NCBI RefSeq assembly: GCF_000189635.1
Contig: NW_002476432.1
Span: 62,001-126,000, forward strand
Source of the DNA: Tetrahymena thermophila SB210
Lineage: Eukaryota; Ciliophora; Oligohymenophorea; Hymenostomatida; Tetrahymenidae
Length of the DNA: 64,000 nt
Reading direction: 5' to 3'
Position numbers and translations under genes: made by a program
In this document: positions 13,271 through 26,872 of the stretch, piece by piece
How positions within the stretch are numbered: the stretch's first letter is position 1
How the letters are laid out: each line of letters begins with the position of its first letter
The notes under the pieces: generated by a model
Told to the model about the DNA's origin: nothing
The model's input: only the letters and a program-made list of their open reading frames with translations
Database searches by the model: none

Positions 13271-13813
13271 ATGGGTTAGTGCTTAAAATTATGCCAATGT
13301 TAAAGAATAATTAGGGTTCATTTATTAGGTTTAAAAAATGTTGGTAAATTTACATTAACTAATAAATGGAGAACTGGAAGAATACTTGATAAATCTAATT
13401 ACACAATAAATTTTTGTGAGTATGATGAATTTTAGTATTAAAATTGTTAATTTTAGATTTGGTCTTACCCTCTTGTAGTAGAGTAGTATTTGTTTTCTGT
13501 CTATTGGTAGAAAGGCGATGCAATTGTTGTTTTAGTAGATTCATCATAATTGGAATAAGAGAATTATATTTAAAACTACTTACATGATAACCTCTTTTAA
13601 ATAAATGAGTAAAATGCACTTAAAAAAATTTCAACTCTTATTTTAGCTAATAAAAAAGATATCTGTAAATATAATGATTCATAAATTTTAGATTATATAG
13701 ATATTAATCGATTTACAGATAAAGTTAATTACAAATTAATATACACTAATTGTTTTTCTGGAGAAGGGTTATATGAGGCTTTAGAATGGTTGATTTCAAA
13801 TACTGTAATTTGA
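13271..13813 (+). CDS. ARF/ARL-family small GTPase-like protein with degenerate nucleotide-binding motifs
   Basis: An intronless frame of 180 residues, exactly ARF size, starting MGQCLKLCQC. Gly2 fits an N-myristoylation site and the nearby Cys residues could be acylated. The ARF motifs appear in order. The P-loop is GLKNVGKFT (canonical GLDxxGKTT). IWSYPLV stands where WDxGGQ should be. YWQKGDAIVVLVDSS matches the YWxNxxxxIFVVDS strand. G4 is ILANKKDI. The C-terminal CFSGEGLYEALEWL matches the SAxxGEGLYEGLDWL helix. The Mg-coordinating Thr after the P-loop Lys is Phe, and the Gly-Gly-Gln of switch II is missing, so GTP binding and hydrolysis are doubtful. Glutamine is often encoded by TAA/TAG here. 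It sits alone on the + strand between genes A and B. ARF homology is confident, activity is not. Confidence 0.82.
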
Positions 13814-14208
13814 ATACTTTTTAAATGCTATTACCAAAATATATTATGAAAAAAATTATATAATTACTCTAGTTTACTTTATTAAATATATTTATCAATC
13901 TAATATGTAAAAATCTGAAACTATTAGGTATATACTTCTTATATATTTATTAGTGTTAGAATATATTTATCTATCTATATTTCTAAATCATAACACAAAC
14001 AGAATTGAATAAAAGTAGAAGATTTACATAAATACGAATTATTATTTTAAAAATCTTTTAAAGTTATTAAATATAAAGGATATTGATATTAGAAATATGT
14101 TAAATTTATATAAATGTTTCGTTTTGTGTTTGTGTGTGGATTTAGTTTAAAACAAACAGTAAAGGTTTTATATTTTAATTAATTTTGTTTTAGCAGAAAT
14201 TTAGAAAT

Positions 14209-17200
14209 TCAAAATTATTTTGTCTTTTTAAGGTTCTTCACTTAAGAGCTTGAAGTCATAGTTTGATTGAATTTTTTACTAAGTGGGTTTTCATTCCATT
14301 TTATTTCAAATGAATTTTCTAAAATGAGGGTCTTAGGGGTTTGGTTGATAGCTTCTAATATATAGCTTTAATTGTTTTTTTTATAGAATTTATTATGTAA
14401 CTATACAAATAAGGAGTAAATAATAGATGATATTGATGCAGCTTAAAAGAAAATCATTACCACTATTAAAATTGTTCCAAAGATTTTAATCTTATCTTTA
14501 TCATTCATATTAATTATTACTCCTAACATTGAAATTAGAATAAGAGTGAAAAATTCTGTCTACATAAGGTAATAATTACTGAATTTATGAATGAATACTT
14601 TCAATTTATAGCACAATATAATTTAAATAATCTAGAAAAAGCATATTATCCATATTGTGTAAATCAGATGAGAAGCACTGAGAACAACAATTATACAATA
14701 AAAAATCTTTCTCATTTCAAAAATAGCAAAAAAATATTAATTAAATCTAAAATTTTATTTGATGTTATTGCTTAAAATTTCTACTTCAGGGTTGTTTGAT
14801 TAAATTTTTTTGGCTTTTAGAATGGCATAAGCTAAAAAGAATATATAAATAGCAATAAATAGGCCAATAAATACCAAGTCTATTACTTTTTAGTCAGCAA
14901 AATCACATTAAATTAGAGAAATCAACAAACTATTTGAGCTTAATTAAATCACTATTAAAACTAAGTTCCATCTCAATAAATTAATATACTTAAAATTTTC
15001 CTTAGTTTTAATCTAATAAAGATGGAAGGAGAAGGCCACTAAGAATAACAAGATTATTATGCAAATTTAAAAGAAGCTATTTTATGAGAAATAATACTTA
15101 CTTTCAATTATTATTAAATTTTATTAATAAGCAGGGTATAAAAATCCTGGAACTTATTATAACAATCTCATATTTTAATTCTATGTAGGTTGATTATTTG
15201 ATGTTTATACTTATCGCTCGATTAAAGAAAATATGTTGTAAATTGTATAAGAGCTAAAAATTGAAGTTGAAGAGTCAAACTATTTATTTATCGTAAAATA
15301 GAAGTTTCCAATCAGCTAGATCAAATTTATAGAGTATAGCATTCCAGGAATAAAGTTAGTTACTGTAGATGCAATCATCAAAGATAGTTAAGATATGTTC
15401 AAAACGTATTAAGCTTTTGCTAATTATTGTTCGATTTAGTAAATATATTAACATTATGATGTTCCGTTCGACTCAAAATATTCTTAGCAATCACATGTAT
15501 TATTCACTGGATCATATATCCTAGTTGGGGATGAGCAAGATAAGCAATCGTTTTTTGTTGGTCCCTTACAAATCTAACAGCTGACATCACATGGTTCAAA
15601 CTAAAAACAATTCTTTAAAGAAGTGCATAGCTAGCATCCATTTTAGCATGGTTAATTACAATTGTTTGATGTATCTGAATACATGCCATTTTAACAGTAT
15701 GTGCACTAACCTTAACTATTTAAGAAGTATCCACTTAAACATTTTATACAGCTAATTTCATTGCATTAAGAACAATTATCCTCAAGACACTTGCTGCAAA
15801 TTTTTAGATTAGCCATTTAATCAGTTTAAACGTAATAGTCTTCAGGACACTGGCAAGATAATTACTACTAATCATAATTAGCACCGTTTATACATGAATC
15901 ACATTTGTTTTTTTGTTAATTACACGTATTACAGTTATTTGCTTAGCACAAGGTGCAATCTGAGAAAGGTTGAAGACTGGTATTATTTTTTTAAATACAA
16001 GAAGTTCCTTGGAGTTAAGATTGATAGCACTAATTATTATATAAATATTAACTTGCTGAACATTCAGTGCATTTTTATATTTCTTTAGAGCAATTAAAGC
16101 AATTTTAATTGCAATCTATGCAAATTTTTTATTCATTACAGAAAATTCCATTATTTTTTGGAATTTACTAATAGCAATCTCCTTTATATAGATAATAACT
16201 TTGTGGGCATGATATGCATTAACTAAGAGATTTATCACAAGTTAAACAATTTTTATTAGAACACAACTGACAAATTAAGCTCTAAGAATCGCAATAGGTT
16301 TAACCAGGTTAGATTTGAAAGCAAGAGTTCATTAAAAAGTAGTAATTACTTAAACATTAAATGCAATTCGTTTCTAAAACTCCACTACAAGATTAACAGT
16401 TTTTAAAGCAATCTTAACAAGAATAATATGATTGTTACTTTTAACAGTAAGTTTATTTTGGTTATTATTCATAGCAAATTTCTATAAATTAATAAAAATA
16501 TTAAATATTCATTAATCAAATAAACATTTTTAATATTTAAAAAAGTTTAATAAACTAAAAAAAATTATTTTAGTAACATCAAAATCATAAAATATTAAAA
16601 CTATTTCTGGAAATATAATTTAAAAATTTTTACAATAAATAAAAAAATAATTACCTTTGTATAAATAAAAATCATTTTAGCAGCTTGTACATTATTTAGC
16701 AGAATTAGCACAAGTCTTGCAATTAGAATCACATTAGTAACAAATTTATTTATTATCGCAATATGTTCCAGGAGGTTGTTAGCTTAAGCACTAATTATTA
16801 TAAAAATATTTATTTGCAGAATTTACATTACAGGATGTGCATGAATTAGCGTTTCCAGGTGCTTAACATTAACCACAAGTTTAATCACATGTTTAGCAAA
16901 TAAAGTTAGAATCACAAAATGTTTAATCTGGCTATGAATTATAACATTTATTATTATAAAAATATTTATTTTAAGAAGTTGTGTCACAAGAAAGACAAGA
17001 ATTAGGATCTGCAGCTGCACTACACTATTAACAAGTAGAATCGCATTTTTAACAGTTATAATAGCTTTAATCTTAAATTATTGTAATTTAACAAAAAGTA
17101 TTAGGAGGTGGGGTTTAATCGCAAGAATTAGTATTTGGATTAAGATATTAATTATTATAACAGTCTGTGCAAGAACTAGGATTACCATCTTAGCATCCAT

Positions 17201-18284
17201 AGCAATTAGGGTCACATTGTTAGCAGTAAGATATAGTTGTTGAGTATAAAGTATGAGTATTTGATGGATTTGTATTATAATGATGATCTATTGTATTGCA
17301 AGATTTGACGCAACTATAATATGTTGAATTAATAAATAATGTATAATTAGTTTAACATTAAAAAAGAGATAAACCTATCCAAATTCCATTTATCATGTCT
17401 ACAGAATAACCTTACCAAGAAAAATATTAGAGTTGAACTTGCTTATTTTAAGCCTCAGGAATTTGATTTTATAAACTCTATATTTTTACACCAAAATAAT
17501 AATCACATAAAATACAACCACCAGAGGTTAAACCAAAGTCTTTTAATCCAAAAAATATTTATGAATAGTCAATAAAAGTACTAGATGTCCATACTTAAGT
17601 ATCACTACCACCAAGATAATGACTTTAAGAATCAAAAGTTGATTAGTATGCATATAGCTATTAGAATATATCAGGCGAAGAATTTTGATAGATAATAAGG
17701 AAATTCATATAAACAGTTTAAATATTTTAATTGCTAAATTATATTTTATAGCTCATACTATCAATTTTAGTTAGAGAATACTTTAAAACCAACTAATCCT
17801 AGCTGTTTCCTTAAAAACCGTATATAAATCCTGCAATTTGTTAAATACTTTATGTTCCATTAATTATAGTAGTTACTCCAGATTATAATATTTTTTATTA
17901 TACTTCAACATTAGGGTCATCGATAGCCAGAATATTAAAACCTAATTACACCAAAGTACAACCTTCAGATTGCAAACGATAGCTTAAAGATGTTTAATTT
18001 ACAGAATTTGTCTATAATAGAAACCCTTAATTGCTAGAATAATCACTATTATAAACTGTCAAACCATAAACCACTTTAGGTGTTTTTTAGAATTTTCCAA
18101 AAGAAAGATCCACACTAAAATCTTAATATTTATATGGATTAATTTAAGTTTTCTACCATACTTACTATTCTTATTTTATGAAAATTCTGTCTGATTGAGT
18201 AATATTTTGTTATTACACAGTGTTTTAGACTAAAATACTAAAAATAAAATAAAACAGCAATAGCGAATATGTTTTTAGCTTCAT
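14209..18284 (-). CDS. Gene B: large Cys-rich multi-pass membrane protein, paralog of A
   Basis: The start MKLKTYSLLLFYFIFSILVQ is a signal peptide, followed by the family opening TQSDRIFIKQEQQVWQ. A phase-1 intron (16654-16482, 173 nt) sits where A has its own. Spliced length is 3903 nt (1300 residues). Residues ~30-300 are the shared beta-rich domain. Residues ~305-900 are CxxC repeats with YFYNNxC linkers. Near residue 1010 the membrane region starts with ICIIILLFLVAFSFHLYQIK, followed by about five more hydrophobic segments. The cytoplasmic tail contains EIKWNENPLSKK and ends KNLKKTKQF, then TGA. B is collinear with A throughout, which suggests a tandem duplication, with the ARF-like gene now lying between the two copies. 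The topology predicts a large extracellular N-terminal part. Confidence 0.85.
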
Positions 18285-21206
18285 TATGGTTTTAAAAAAA
18301 GCAGTTTTTTGTTTTACAAAATATTATTTTGTTGAGAAAGAGATATTTTTTAATTAATGAATTAGTAAAGTTTCTATTAATATTGAAAGAAAGATAAAGT
18401 AAATAATTGTAAAAGAGTCAAGCAAGTATATCAAACAAATTTCTAAATATGTTATTATTTAAAAAAAGGAAATAAATAAATTTATAAACAAATGAACAAT
18501 AATCTGTTTAAGGAAAAATAAATTGTAATCCAGAATTTGCAATACTTTGAAATAAATTACTAATTAACTAATTTATTACAATTTTTATATTTGATTTGTG
18601 GAAAAAGCAAGGGTTTTAAAGAAAATAATTCTTTTATAAAAATTTGAATTACATCATTTTTTATTTGTTTTTTTTAGCATTTCTTTGAAAAAAATATATT
18701 TTATTCAAAGTTATTCTAAATATGTTTATTAAAAAACGCATAAAATATTTTAACTTTATAAGAAAATGAATAATCATTAAATTTTATTAAAAATTCATTT
18801 ATTTTTATGATACTTATTATTAATACACTTACATTAATCAAATTAAAAAAAATTACATTAAAATATAGGTAATAGAAGACATACTTCAAAGTAACTTTAT
18901 TTGTTTACAATTATACTTCTATTGTGATTTCAAGCTCTATTGAAATATAATATTATTTATTTCAAAATATTATATTGATGAATATAAATACCTTAAATAT
19001 TTTGTAAAAAATTATGATTTTAATTTTTGAGGGTGGTTATATGTAACAAATAGTGGTATTTTGAAATTATTTTTCCTTTTGATGGACTTATATGATGCTA
19101 GTGATATTATTAGGGTATATTTTTAAAAAATTAATGTTTTCCTTAATAATTATTATCAATTAAAAACTAGAGGTATTATTGATCGAAAGATGACAATTAT
19201 GACGCTATATAATATTTCCTTAGTTTAGATAGATGTAATCTAAAATTTTATCATCAAAAGCTATTTGCCCTTTTTTGTTTTGTAAGCAATATATATTTTA
19301 TTAAAATCTAATTAATTTATATCATTTTATTCAAGCATTTATTCAATAATAACAAGTAAAACTAATAAAGCAATAGCGTTATTTAATATTTTCTGAATAT
19401 ATTTTAATAGAAGTGTATTTCTAATGAAAATTATTAAATTTTCCTTTAATTTAAAATAATTATTTCAAATTAAAAATATGAATTATTTTTTTAAGAATTA
19501 ATTAATACTATTTTATCAAATTTAATATATTTTAAAGACACTTATCTAGCACAAAATTAAAAAAGAATTTATTTTGTTTATAATAATTATATCATAAAAA
19601 ACATTTAAAATTAATTATTAAACTAAAAATAAAAGTATTCATTACTTTAAAAAAATAATATAAATAATTTAATACTTTTGAACATCTTTTAATTTTTTAT
19701 CTATCCTGGTTATAATACTATATAATGGCTTTAAATTTTTTATGAAATAAATCTTGCTTGATTGGTTGACTTTCATATACGATCAGATATATTTTATTAA
19801 ACTGTAATTTAAATTCAAAACTTTAGAAGTTAATTTTTTAGAATTTTAGTGTTAATCTTTTATATTATATAAAAAAATTAAAATATTTCATAAGATTTAA
19901 TGGTAAAATTAATTGATATTTTTAAAAATATTTTTCATCAAAAGCTGTGATAAATTTATATTTAACGAAGCAAATTTTTGTGTTAAATTTGCACTTGATT
20001 TTTTTTTTAACATGTATTTTAAATTACTTGATTGATAATAAATTAATAAAAAATCCAGAGGAGATTTATGATTTATGTAAATTAGCTATAAATATTTTTA
20101 GACGGTTATGATATTATCTAATTAAACGACTTATTTCTAATATAATTTAAACATTTTAGAATTATATTCTTCAATATATATAGAAAATAATTTACTGAAT
20201 CGAATAATTAAAACTAAAAATCACTAAAAATATTTTTTTAGTAATATTTAAAATGAAAAACATCTATTTTTTTTTTTATTAAAATATTTAATATAATATT
20301 AACACTAATTTATTAACAATACGTTATATTAAAACTTGCTTTTTTTTATTTAATTCAAATAAAAATGAATAAGGTACCATGGTAAAAATTTTTGACAAAC
20401 AATTATTAAAATTAGTTGAAATTTTCTATTCATTTTAACTTAAATAAGAATTTTCATATTTTTACATGTCTTTAATTGTATAAATAAAAAACCTTTCAAG
20501 CATGTCACCCTTTAAAACTGAGTTAATCATGCTAAATACAAACTCTTGGATAGAAATTTTTGATTTAAACAAAAATTTAAATAATAGAATATATTTTAAT
20601 TATTCTTATTTTATTAACATATTTATTCGTATTAACAAAAAAAACTCAAAAATTATATTTTATTAAAAAATGAAAAATGAGATTTCTAAAATTATATTTA
20701 TTCTTAAGGAAAATTTTAAATATATTTATTTATATTGTTGTTTAAAAAAAAAGAAATAAAATAGTTTAGTAATTATATCTTTGTAGATAAATATTTCTAC
20801 TTTACACATTTTAAAATTAAAATAACAAAAGAAATCATCTAATAATAGATTTAGATACGAAATTCTAGTGAAAATCTAGACTTGATTTAAAAATTCTAGC
20901 ACAAAATTAAGATTTCTCAAACTCCGTTTATTTTTTTATAACTTAGTTTTATTAAGGTGAAAAAAAATTACTGTTTAAGTTTTGACAATAATCACTTATT
21001 AAAGGAAAACACTATAAATTAATTATTATTTAATTGGTATATTAATATTTTATTAATTTTTAGATTAAAGTATTTACTTTTTGTAAACAAGAAAAAAATT
21101 TTATAAGAAAAAATAATGTTCATAATATTGTCTTCTTTGCAGTAAATAAATTTTATTTTAATGAGGACGTAGCAATTTTAGATAATTATTTGAATTTATT
21201 TTTTAG
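18285..21206. other. Long intergenic region, no gene seen
   Basis: About 2.9 kb of very AT-rich sequence with many TGA triplets in all frames. No RNA gene, repeat array or convincing exon was found by eye. Confidence 0.5.
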
Positions 21207-21207
21207 A

Positions 21208-21845
21208 AAGGATTCATTTTATTAAATATTATAACAATCTATATTTATTTTCAATAAAAGAAATAAGAGTTAACTTCTTATTATTAAAATGTAACATTAA
21301 AACATGAACGAAACATTATTCAAAATTCTTTAAAATTAAACAAAAATTATAATTTAATAAAATTTAACAAATGCTTGTTGATGTTAAATAAAAAAGAAAC
21401 TCTTATCCTTCATAATAACATCTTTTATCCTAATTTTTTTTTTTAACAAATAAAACAAAAAAAGAATTGGATGCTTATAGCTTTAGTGATAAATAATCTT
21501 TAGATATCAAATTTTTCAGTATATATTTTTCAGGAAGGATTCATTTTATTAAATATTATAACATTCTATATTTATTTTCAATAAAAGAAATAAGAGTTAA
21601 CTTCTTATTATCAAAATGTAACATTAAAATATTAACGAAACATTATTAAACATTCATTAAAATTAAAGAAAAATTATAAGTTGAATAAATTTAGCAAATG
21701 TTTGTAAATGCTAAATATAAAAGAAAAATCCTATCTTTCATAATAACATTTTTTATCCTAAATTTTTTTAATAAATAAAACAAAAAAAGAATTTGATGCT
21801 TATGGCTTTAGTGATAAATAATCTTTAGATATCAAATTTTTTAAT
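21208..21845. repeat. Two-copy direct tandem repeat, period about 327 bp
   Basis: Copy 1 (from 21208) and copy 2 (from 21535) both begin aaggattcattttattaaat. They share long identical blocks, including caataaaagaaataagagtt and tttagtgataaataatcttt, and end at gatatcaaattttt. Scattered substitutions and small indels separate them, so the duplication is not recent. The unit has no coding frame and its role is unknown. It lies just upstream of the unresolved exons at 22 kb. Confidence 0.8.
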
Positions 21846-22030
21846 AAATGAATTATTTTTTTGTTTAAGTCTGATCAAAAACTTATTTCTATAGAAAATA
21901 AAAAGAAGTTCGAAAGAATAAAATAAGAATATTTAAGTATTTAACAAATTAATAAGAAATACTTTACATTTTTTAAGTAAAATTAAAAAAAAAATATTTT
22001 TTTTATTGATTAAAATGAAGATTTTGTGAA

Positions 22031-22809
22031 ATGGTGAAAATTATTTTTGAATTAACCGTTTTAGTTAATAATAAATCTATAAAAAACAAAAATATTGAAA
22101 AGATGAAAGATACTTACTTTATATATCATACTTCTGCTAGAATATATTTATAATCTTCTTATCAAATTTCTTATGCTAACCTGATCTCAAAAGAAAGATA
22201 AAATTATCTTTGTAAAAATTAGAAGCATTTAATTATTGATCAAAAGAAAATATTAGAAACTATATATATTTTTGAGTCAAATAATGATAAAATTAGAAAA
22301 TATGATCTATTGTTTAATTAACAAAAATAATAAATCACCTTTTTAAATCTTGATTAAAAACTAATCTGCTTTTTTTTAAAATTTCTTTAATGAATTAAAA
22401 TAAATATCTTAAACAAAATTAACAATTTCTGATTATCTATTTTTGAAAGATTTTCTATTGAGAGATAATAAAAGGGTTTTTTAGATATTGGTTAAATACA
22501 ACAAAAAGATGTAGTAGTAAGATATAAATTAACATAGTTAATATTTTATTTTCTTAGTTACTTGATTTTGATAACATTGAGAAAGGTTTTTATGATTAAA
22601 TTACTTCTAAATTAAAAAAAACTAAATAAGAAAGTAAGGGCCATTTAAAAAATGATATTAACTTGATTAGTTTTTCACCTCTGAATATAGAAAAGATATT
22701 ATATATAGAAAAAACTGTTTTTATTATTAAATCAGATTTCATTATTTTAAATTATTTTAAAGCCTCTCTTAAATAAATTAAAGTCTTACCATTCTTTGAT
22801 AAGAAATGA
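22031..22809 (+). CDS. Unresolved multi-exon hypothetical gene
   Basis: Two blocks read like coding DNA. Block 1 starts at ATG 22031 (MVKIIFELTVLVNNKSIKNK) and continues through HTSARIYLQSSYQISYANLI and HLIIDQKKILETIYIFESNN. Block 2 (from ~22558) reads LLDFDNIEKGFYDQITSKLK, NDINLISFSPLNIEKILYIE and KASLKQIKVLPFFDKK, then TGA at ~22807. A GTAGTAGTAAG...TTTTCTTAG intron (~22511-22557) would join block 2 in phase 0 to ...IGQIQQKD, which lies in block 1's frame. Two TGA codons near 22389 and 22431 need another intron that I could not place. Upstream peptide-like sequence (~21895-21980, KKKFERIKQEYLSIQQINKK) may be an earlier exon. No family is recognised, and it could be a decaying gene. Confidence 0.4.
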
Positions 22810-23405
22810 GAAAATCTAATTAGTTTATTTTGACATAAATCTTATTTAGTTTCTTTCTATTAGCTTTCTAATAATAATATTAATAAATTCAACGAAAATT
22901 TTGAATTCACAAATAAGAAAATAATTATGGTAATTCAATATATTTATTTGTAAAAGAATTTGTATTTTTACCTTTTATATTAAAACCCAAGAAGAAATTT
23001 CAAAGAATATTTCTTAAAAAATATACCTAAAATTTTTTGTTATCTTGCCACAAAATTATATAAAATGTACCTCATTCTTTTAATTAACGCCTTCAATAAA
23101 AATTTATATTCTTTTAAATAACTAAAGTTTTTTAACTGTATTAATTTAAAATTTTATATTTTAAGTTTAGTTTTTTTGAAGAAAATCTTTTATGTATTGA
23201 TTTTATATTGTATATTTGAATTCTGTGCTTTTTTGAGAATTTAAAACAAATTTGATTTTCTTTTATATTTAAGTTTTGTAGTCTATATTATAAAAACCTT
23301 TTTTAAAGTAATGTAGAGCATATAAAGGGATGACTGATAAAGATTCGGACTTATAATTAAATTGCATTCAATAAAAAGCAATAAATGTAAAATATATTGG
23401 CAGTA
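22810..23405. other. Intergenic or 3' extension of the preceding gene
   Basis: A frame stays open for about 160 codons (~22846-23330) but its composition is mostly F/L/Y/I/K, as random AT-rich DNA with a single stop codon would give. It probably includes the promoter and leader of the glycosyltransferase gene that follows. Confidence 0.4.
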
Positions 23406-25034
23406 ATGACAAAGGATTTAGAAGAACAAGATAATTCAGTTATTATCATTTCAGATCCTTTACCTGAAAAGACAAAATTCCCTAAGTCAGGATTTTGTAA
23501 TGGAAGATTGAGATATAATCTTTTGATGAATATAGTAATATGTGGTTTAATAGTAGTACCATTCTTTGTGCCAGTGATTTATTCAATAGGGATATAGTGC
23601 TATTTTTCGCTTTAATGGTTTGTGTTCTTTTTACTTTACTTCATCAATACTATAAGGATCATGAATGCAAATAAATAAAAAAAAAGAATAAAGGATAAGT
23701 AGAAAGATAAAATAGAAAATCTTGAAATCAACTCAAACAATACCAATTTATTAGAGAGTGAAACAAGTAACACATTAATAGAATAAAATCAGTAAAAATA
23801 TAAATATAAATTTATCATGATGACATTTATATACAAAGAGCCAATAGAGCTACTTTCAAACACTTTAGATAACTTAAAAGAAATGTATGGATCCAACCAA
23901 ATAATTGTAGCAGTTGGCTTTGAAGAGAGAACTCCTGATAAAGAAGAAAAAATTAATTAATTAAAGTAAAGGTTTTCCAAAGTATTTGAAGAACTTATCA
24001 TAACTATTCATCCATTTGGAGTTGAAGGTGAAATACCTGGAAAATGCTCTAATTGCAACTATGTTTAAAGATAGCTTGTTATTCACTTAGAAAAAACAAG
24101 AACAAACTTTGATATCAATGACTATATGCTGACTAATTTTGACACTGATACAAGATTTTAGAAAAACTACTTGCAAATGCTTGAGCAATAAATTAAAAAA
24201 AAATGTAAAAAACCTGAAGATATTCATGGAATCGTTTGGTAACCAGTACTTTACTATAATTGGAATTTGAATTCAAGAACATTTTTTGTAAGGATAACCT
24301 CTTTACTTAGAAATATGCTTATGATGGGAGCATTAATTCCATTTTAAATAAATGTCATGAGTATATTTACTTTTTCTCTTAAACTATGTGTTGATGGAGG
24401 GTATACTCATCCAGCTTATTAAATGGAAGATATCATTTGCTTTATAAGATGGTTCATTAAGAAAAAAAAGAAAATTAAAATTAAACCAGTTTTCAGTCCA
24501 ACTCTTTCAGGACCTACCTCAGGGCATACATTTTTTGAAGAGGTTTATGAATGGGCAACATAATTAAAAAGATGGACAATAGGAAGCGCTGAAGTTTTCC
24601 ATTATTTTATTGTTCATTCTAAAAGGACTTAACCAAGTTTCAAATATACTCTTTGGGGTTTATCGTATTTCAATTACTACGCTTTATTTATGATAGGATA
24701 AAGCTTCTTTACTATCAGCTGTGCAGTAGCTTTTACCGTATTTAATCAAGACGAACTTGTTGGATATAAATTTTATATTAGTGTAGGAACTCTTGGATTT
24801 TAATATTTAATTTACATCTTGATGTTTATTGTAAATGGTGCATCTTAATATCTACTTGATCCAATCAGAGAAAAAGAAAAGTTTAACTTTTTTTTAACAT
24901 TGCTTCATATCATATTTTCCCCACTTACGCTTATCGTCTATTCAATGATAGCTTTTTATGGTCTTTTCGAAGTTATATATAAAGGGAAAAAGGCTTGCAA
25001 CCATATAGCCTCCAAAAAGGAAGAGTTAAAATGA
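23406..25034 (+). CDS. Membrane GT2-family glycosyltransferase, copy 1
   Basis: Single frame of 542 residues. I chose ATG 23406 (MTKDLEEQDNSVIIISDPLP) because it aligns with the start of copy 2. An in-frame ATG at 23385 is possible. Two N-terminal membrane segments (LLMNIVICGLIVVPFFVPVI, then FSLQWFVFFLLYFINTI) precede a GT-A-type domain: FIYKEPIELLSNTL (nucleotide-sugar entry strand), NFDTDTRF with the D-x-D near residue 245, an acidic YQMEDI, and QLKRW near 385, a Q-x-x-R-W acceptor motif. At least three further membrane helices follow. DxD, ED and QxxRW together are the signature of processive or cellulose/chitin/hyaluronan-synthase-like GT2 enzymes, which use UDP-sugars and extrude the product. 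The actual sugar cannot be read from sequence. Confidence 0.85.
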
Positions 25035-26872
25035 AATTTCCAATATAAACAAGCATATTTTACTATTATTAAAAAAATATTTATAAACTATTTTGATCTA
25101 CTAATTATTTATAAATTTGTATTATTTGCAATATTTATCAAAATAAAGTATTATAATTTATCTTAGTAAAATTTAGAGATAAACAAAAAAATTTATAAAA
25201 ATTTTATTTTATTTTCAAAGTATTTGTAATAAATCTTAACAAATGTCTAATTTAGTAAAAAAAAATTTTTTTTATTTAATACAAAAATTACTCATTTTCT
25301 AATATTTTATTCTACAAATTGCTATATTTCTTTAAATAAAAAGAAACTAATAAACTCTTAAAATATTCACCATTTAAAGGCTACTAATTTTTTAAGATTT
25401 AATTAATTAAATAAACAAATCTTTTAACTGATAAATAAAGTATCAGGTTTTTAAATTTAAAACCTTAAGTTTCAATTATTTTATAAAATTATTAGCTTGA
25501 AATAATAAAAGTTTATAAAAATTATTTTGGATAAGAAATAACTAAGATAGATAAATAAAATAGAGTTTCTAAAAAAAAGTATTTTATCAGTTTTATTATT
25601 TAAGATTTTGTAGTATCAATATTTCTAATAAGTTATAGAGCTAATTTCATATATTATTATTTTAGTAAAGACAAAAATTAACTATTTTTATTACACTTTT
25701 TAATAATAAATTTAATATAAATTATGAAATGCATAAAAGGCTTTAAACTAATTATGGAATACTATTATTCCTCTAATTCGTAAGCCATGATATTAACACT
25801 GTTTTCTGAAGAAATATATTAATTTCCAAAATTTTTATGAAAAAGTTAAATTTACAAATGTATGTTGGTCATTATTTGTAATAGTAATTAAAATAAATAT
25901 CACAATTAATTTTTAATCTAATTTAAATCTATTTTTAATTTAAAAAATTTATAAATATATATTTAATTAAGAATTTAAATTAGAATTTGGCTGTACTTTA
26001 GATTATTGACATCTAATATTGATATATCATATAATTGCGTAATATAATAGACGGTGTTTTTCTTATAAATAATTTAAATTTGAAATATCATGATGCTATT
26101 TGTTGAGTATTGGCAGAAAATTAAAAAAGACAGATAAAATTGCTAAGATTAATTTTTTTGAAATAACTAAAATTATAATTAAAAACATTTTTATATTTTA
26201 TTTTTTTAATATTCTTCAACTTAATTCTGTTGATTTGGAAGAGATTGTTGAATAAAAAATAATTTCAAAAGAGGATGAAATTGCAATAATATTTAATTAT
26301 ATGCTGGCAGTTTGTCTATTATGAAATAAAAAAAATATTAACTTTAATATAAATTTTTGTAACAAAGATAAAAGAATTATCAAAGGAATGAAAGCATTTA
26401 TGAATAAAAGAATTTACAATTTAATAAATGTAAAGAAAGGTAAATAAATGAATATATTAATTAATTGAAAAGTAAACATGAAAAGTAGAGACAAAATTAA
26501 TTAATTAGAAAAAAAAAAGAAATTAAAATTTTTAGAATAAATATTCATAAAAAAAAATTATTTACTATTTTTAAGTTTGGCTTTTTAATTATTTTAAAAT
26601 TATTTTTTCTAATTAAAAATAAATTCTTTAAATTTTAAGTGATATCTGAGTTGAGAAAATATTTTTTATTAAATTGTTTGTTTTTTTTAATTTGAATAAT
26701 CTAATTTTGATTATTTAATTAAAAATAAGATTTACGCGTCTTTCTTTACTTTTATTTTCTTTTATTATTTTTATATTGGCACTTATTCTAATAGGAATGG
26801 GTATTTAAAACCTTTAATTGCTAAGCTTTTATAAATTAATTATACATTATAAAAAATTTAATTTATTTCAAT
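25035..26872. other. Spacer between the two glycosyltransferase genes
   Basis: AT-rich. Apart from a small open stretch at 26094-26324 (listed separately) nothing is readable. Confidence 0.5.
26094..26324 (+). other. Short open stretch with coding-like end, possible exon relic
   Basis: Seventy-six codons between two TGA triplets. The 3' part, LNSVDLEEIVEQKIISKEDE followed by IAIIFNYMLAVCLL, is richer in E/D and has better codon variety than the surroundings. There is no ATG at a sensible place and no clear splice partner. It may be an orphan exon or chance. Confidence 0.2.

Noticed and set aside
13395..13619. 74-codon minus-strand ORF
   Set aside because: Antisense shadow of the ARF-like gene.
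22846..23330. Long + strand open frame before the first glycosyltransferase
   Set aside because: With one stop codon and about 80 percent A+T, frames of this length are expected by chance, and the composition is F/L/Y/K-rich without motifs.
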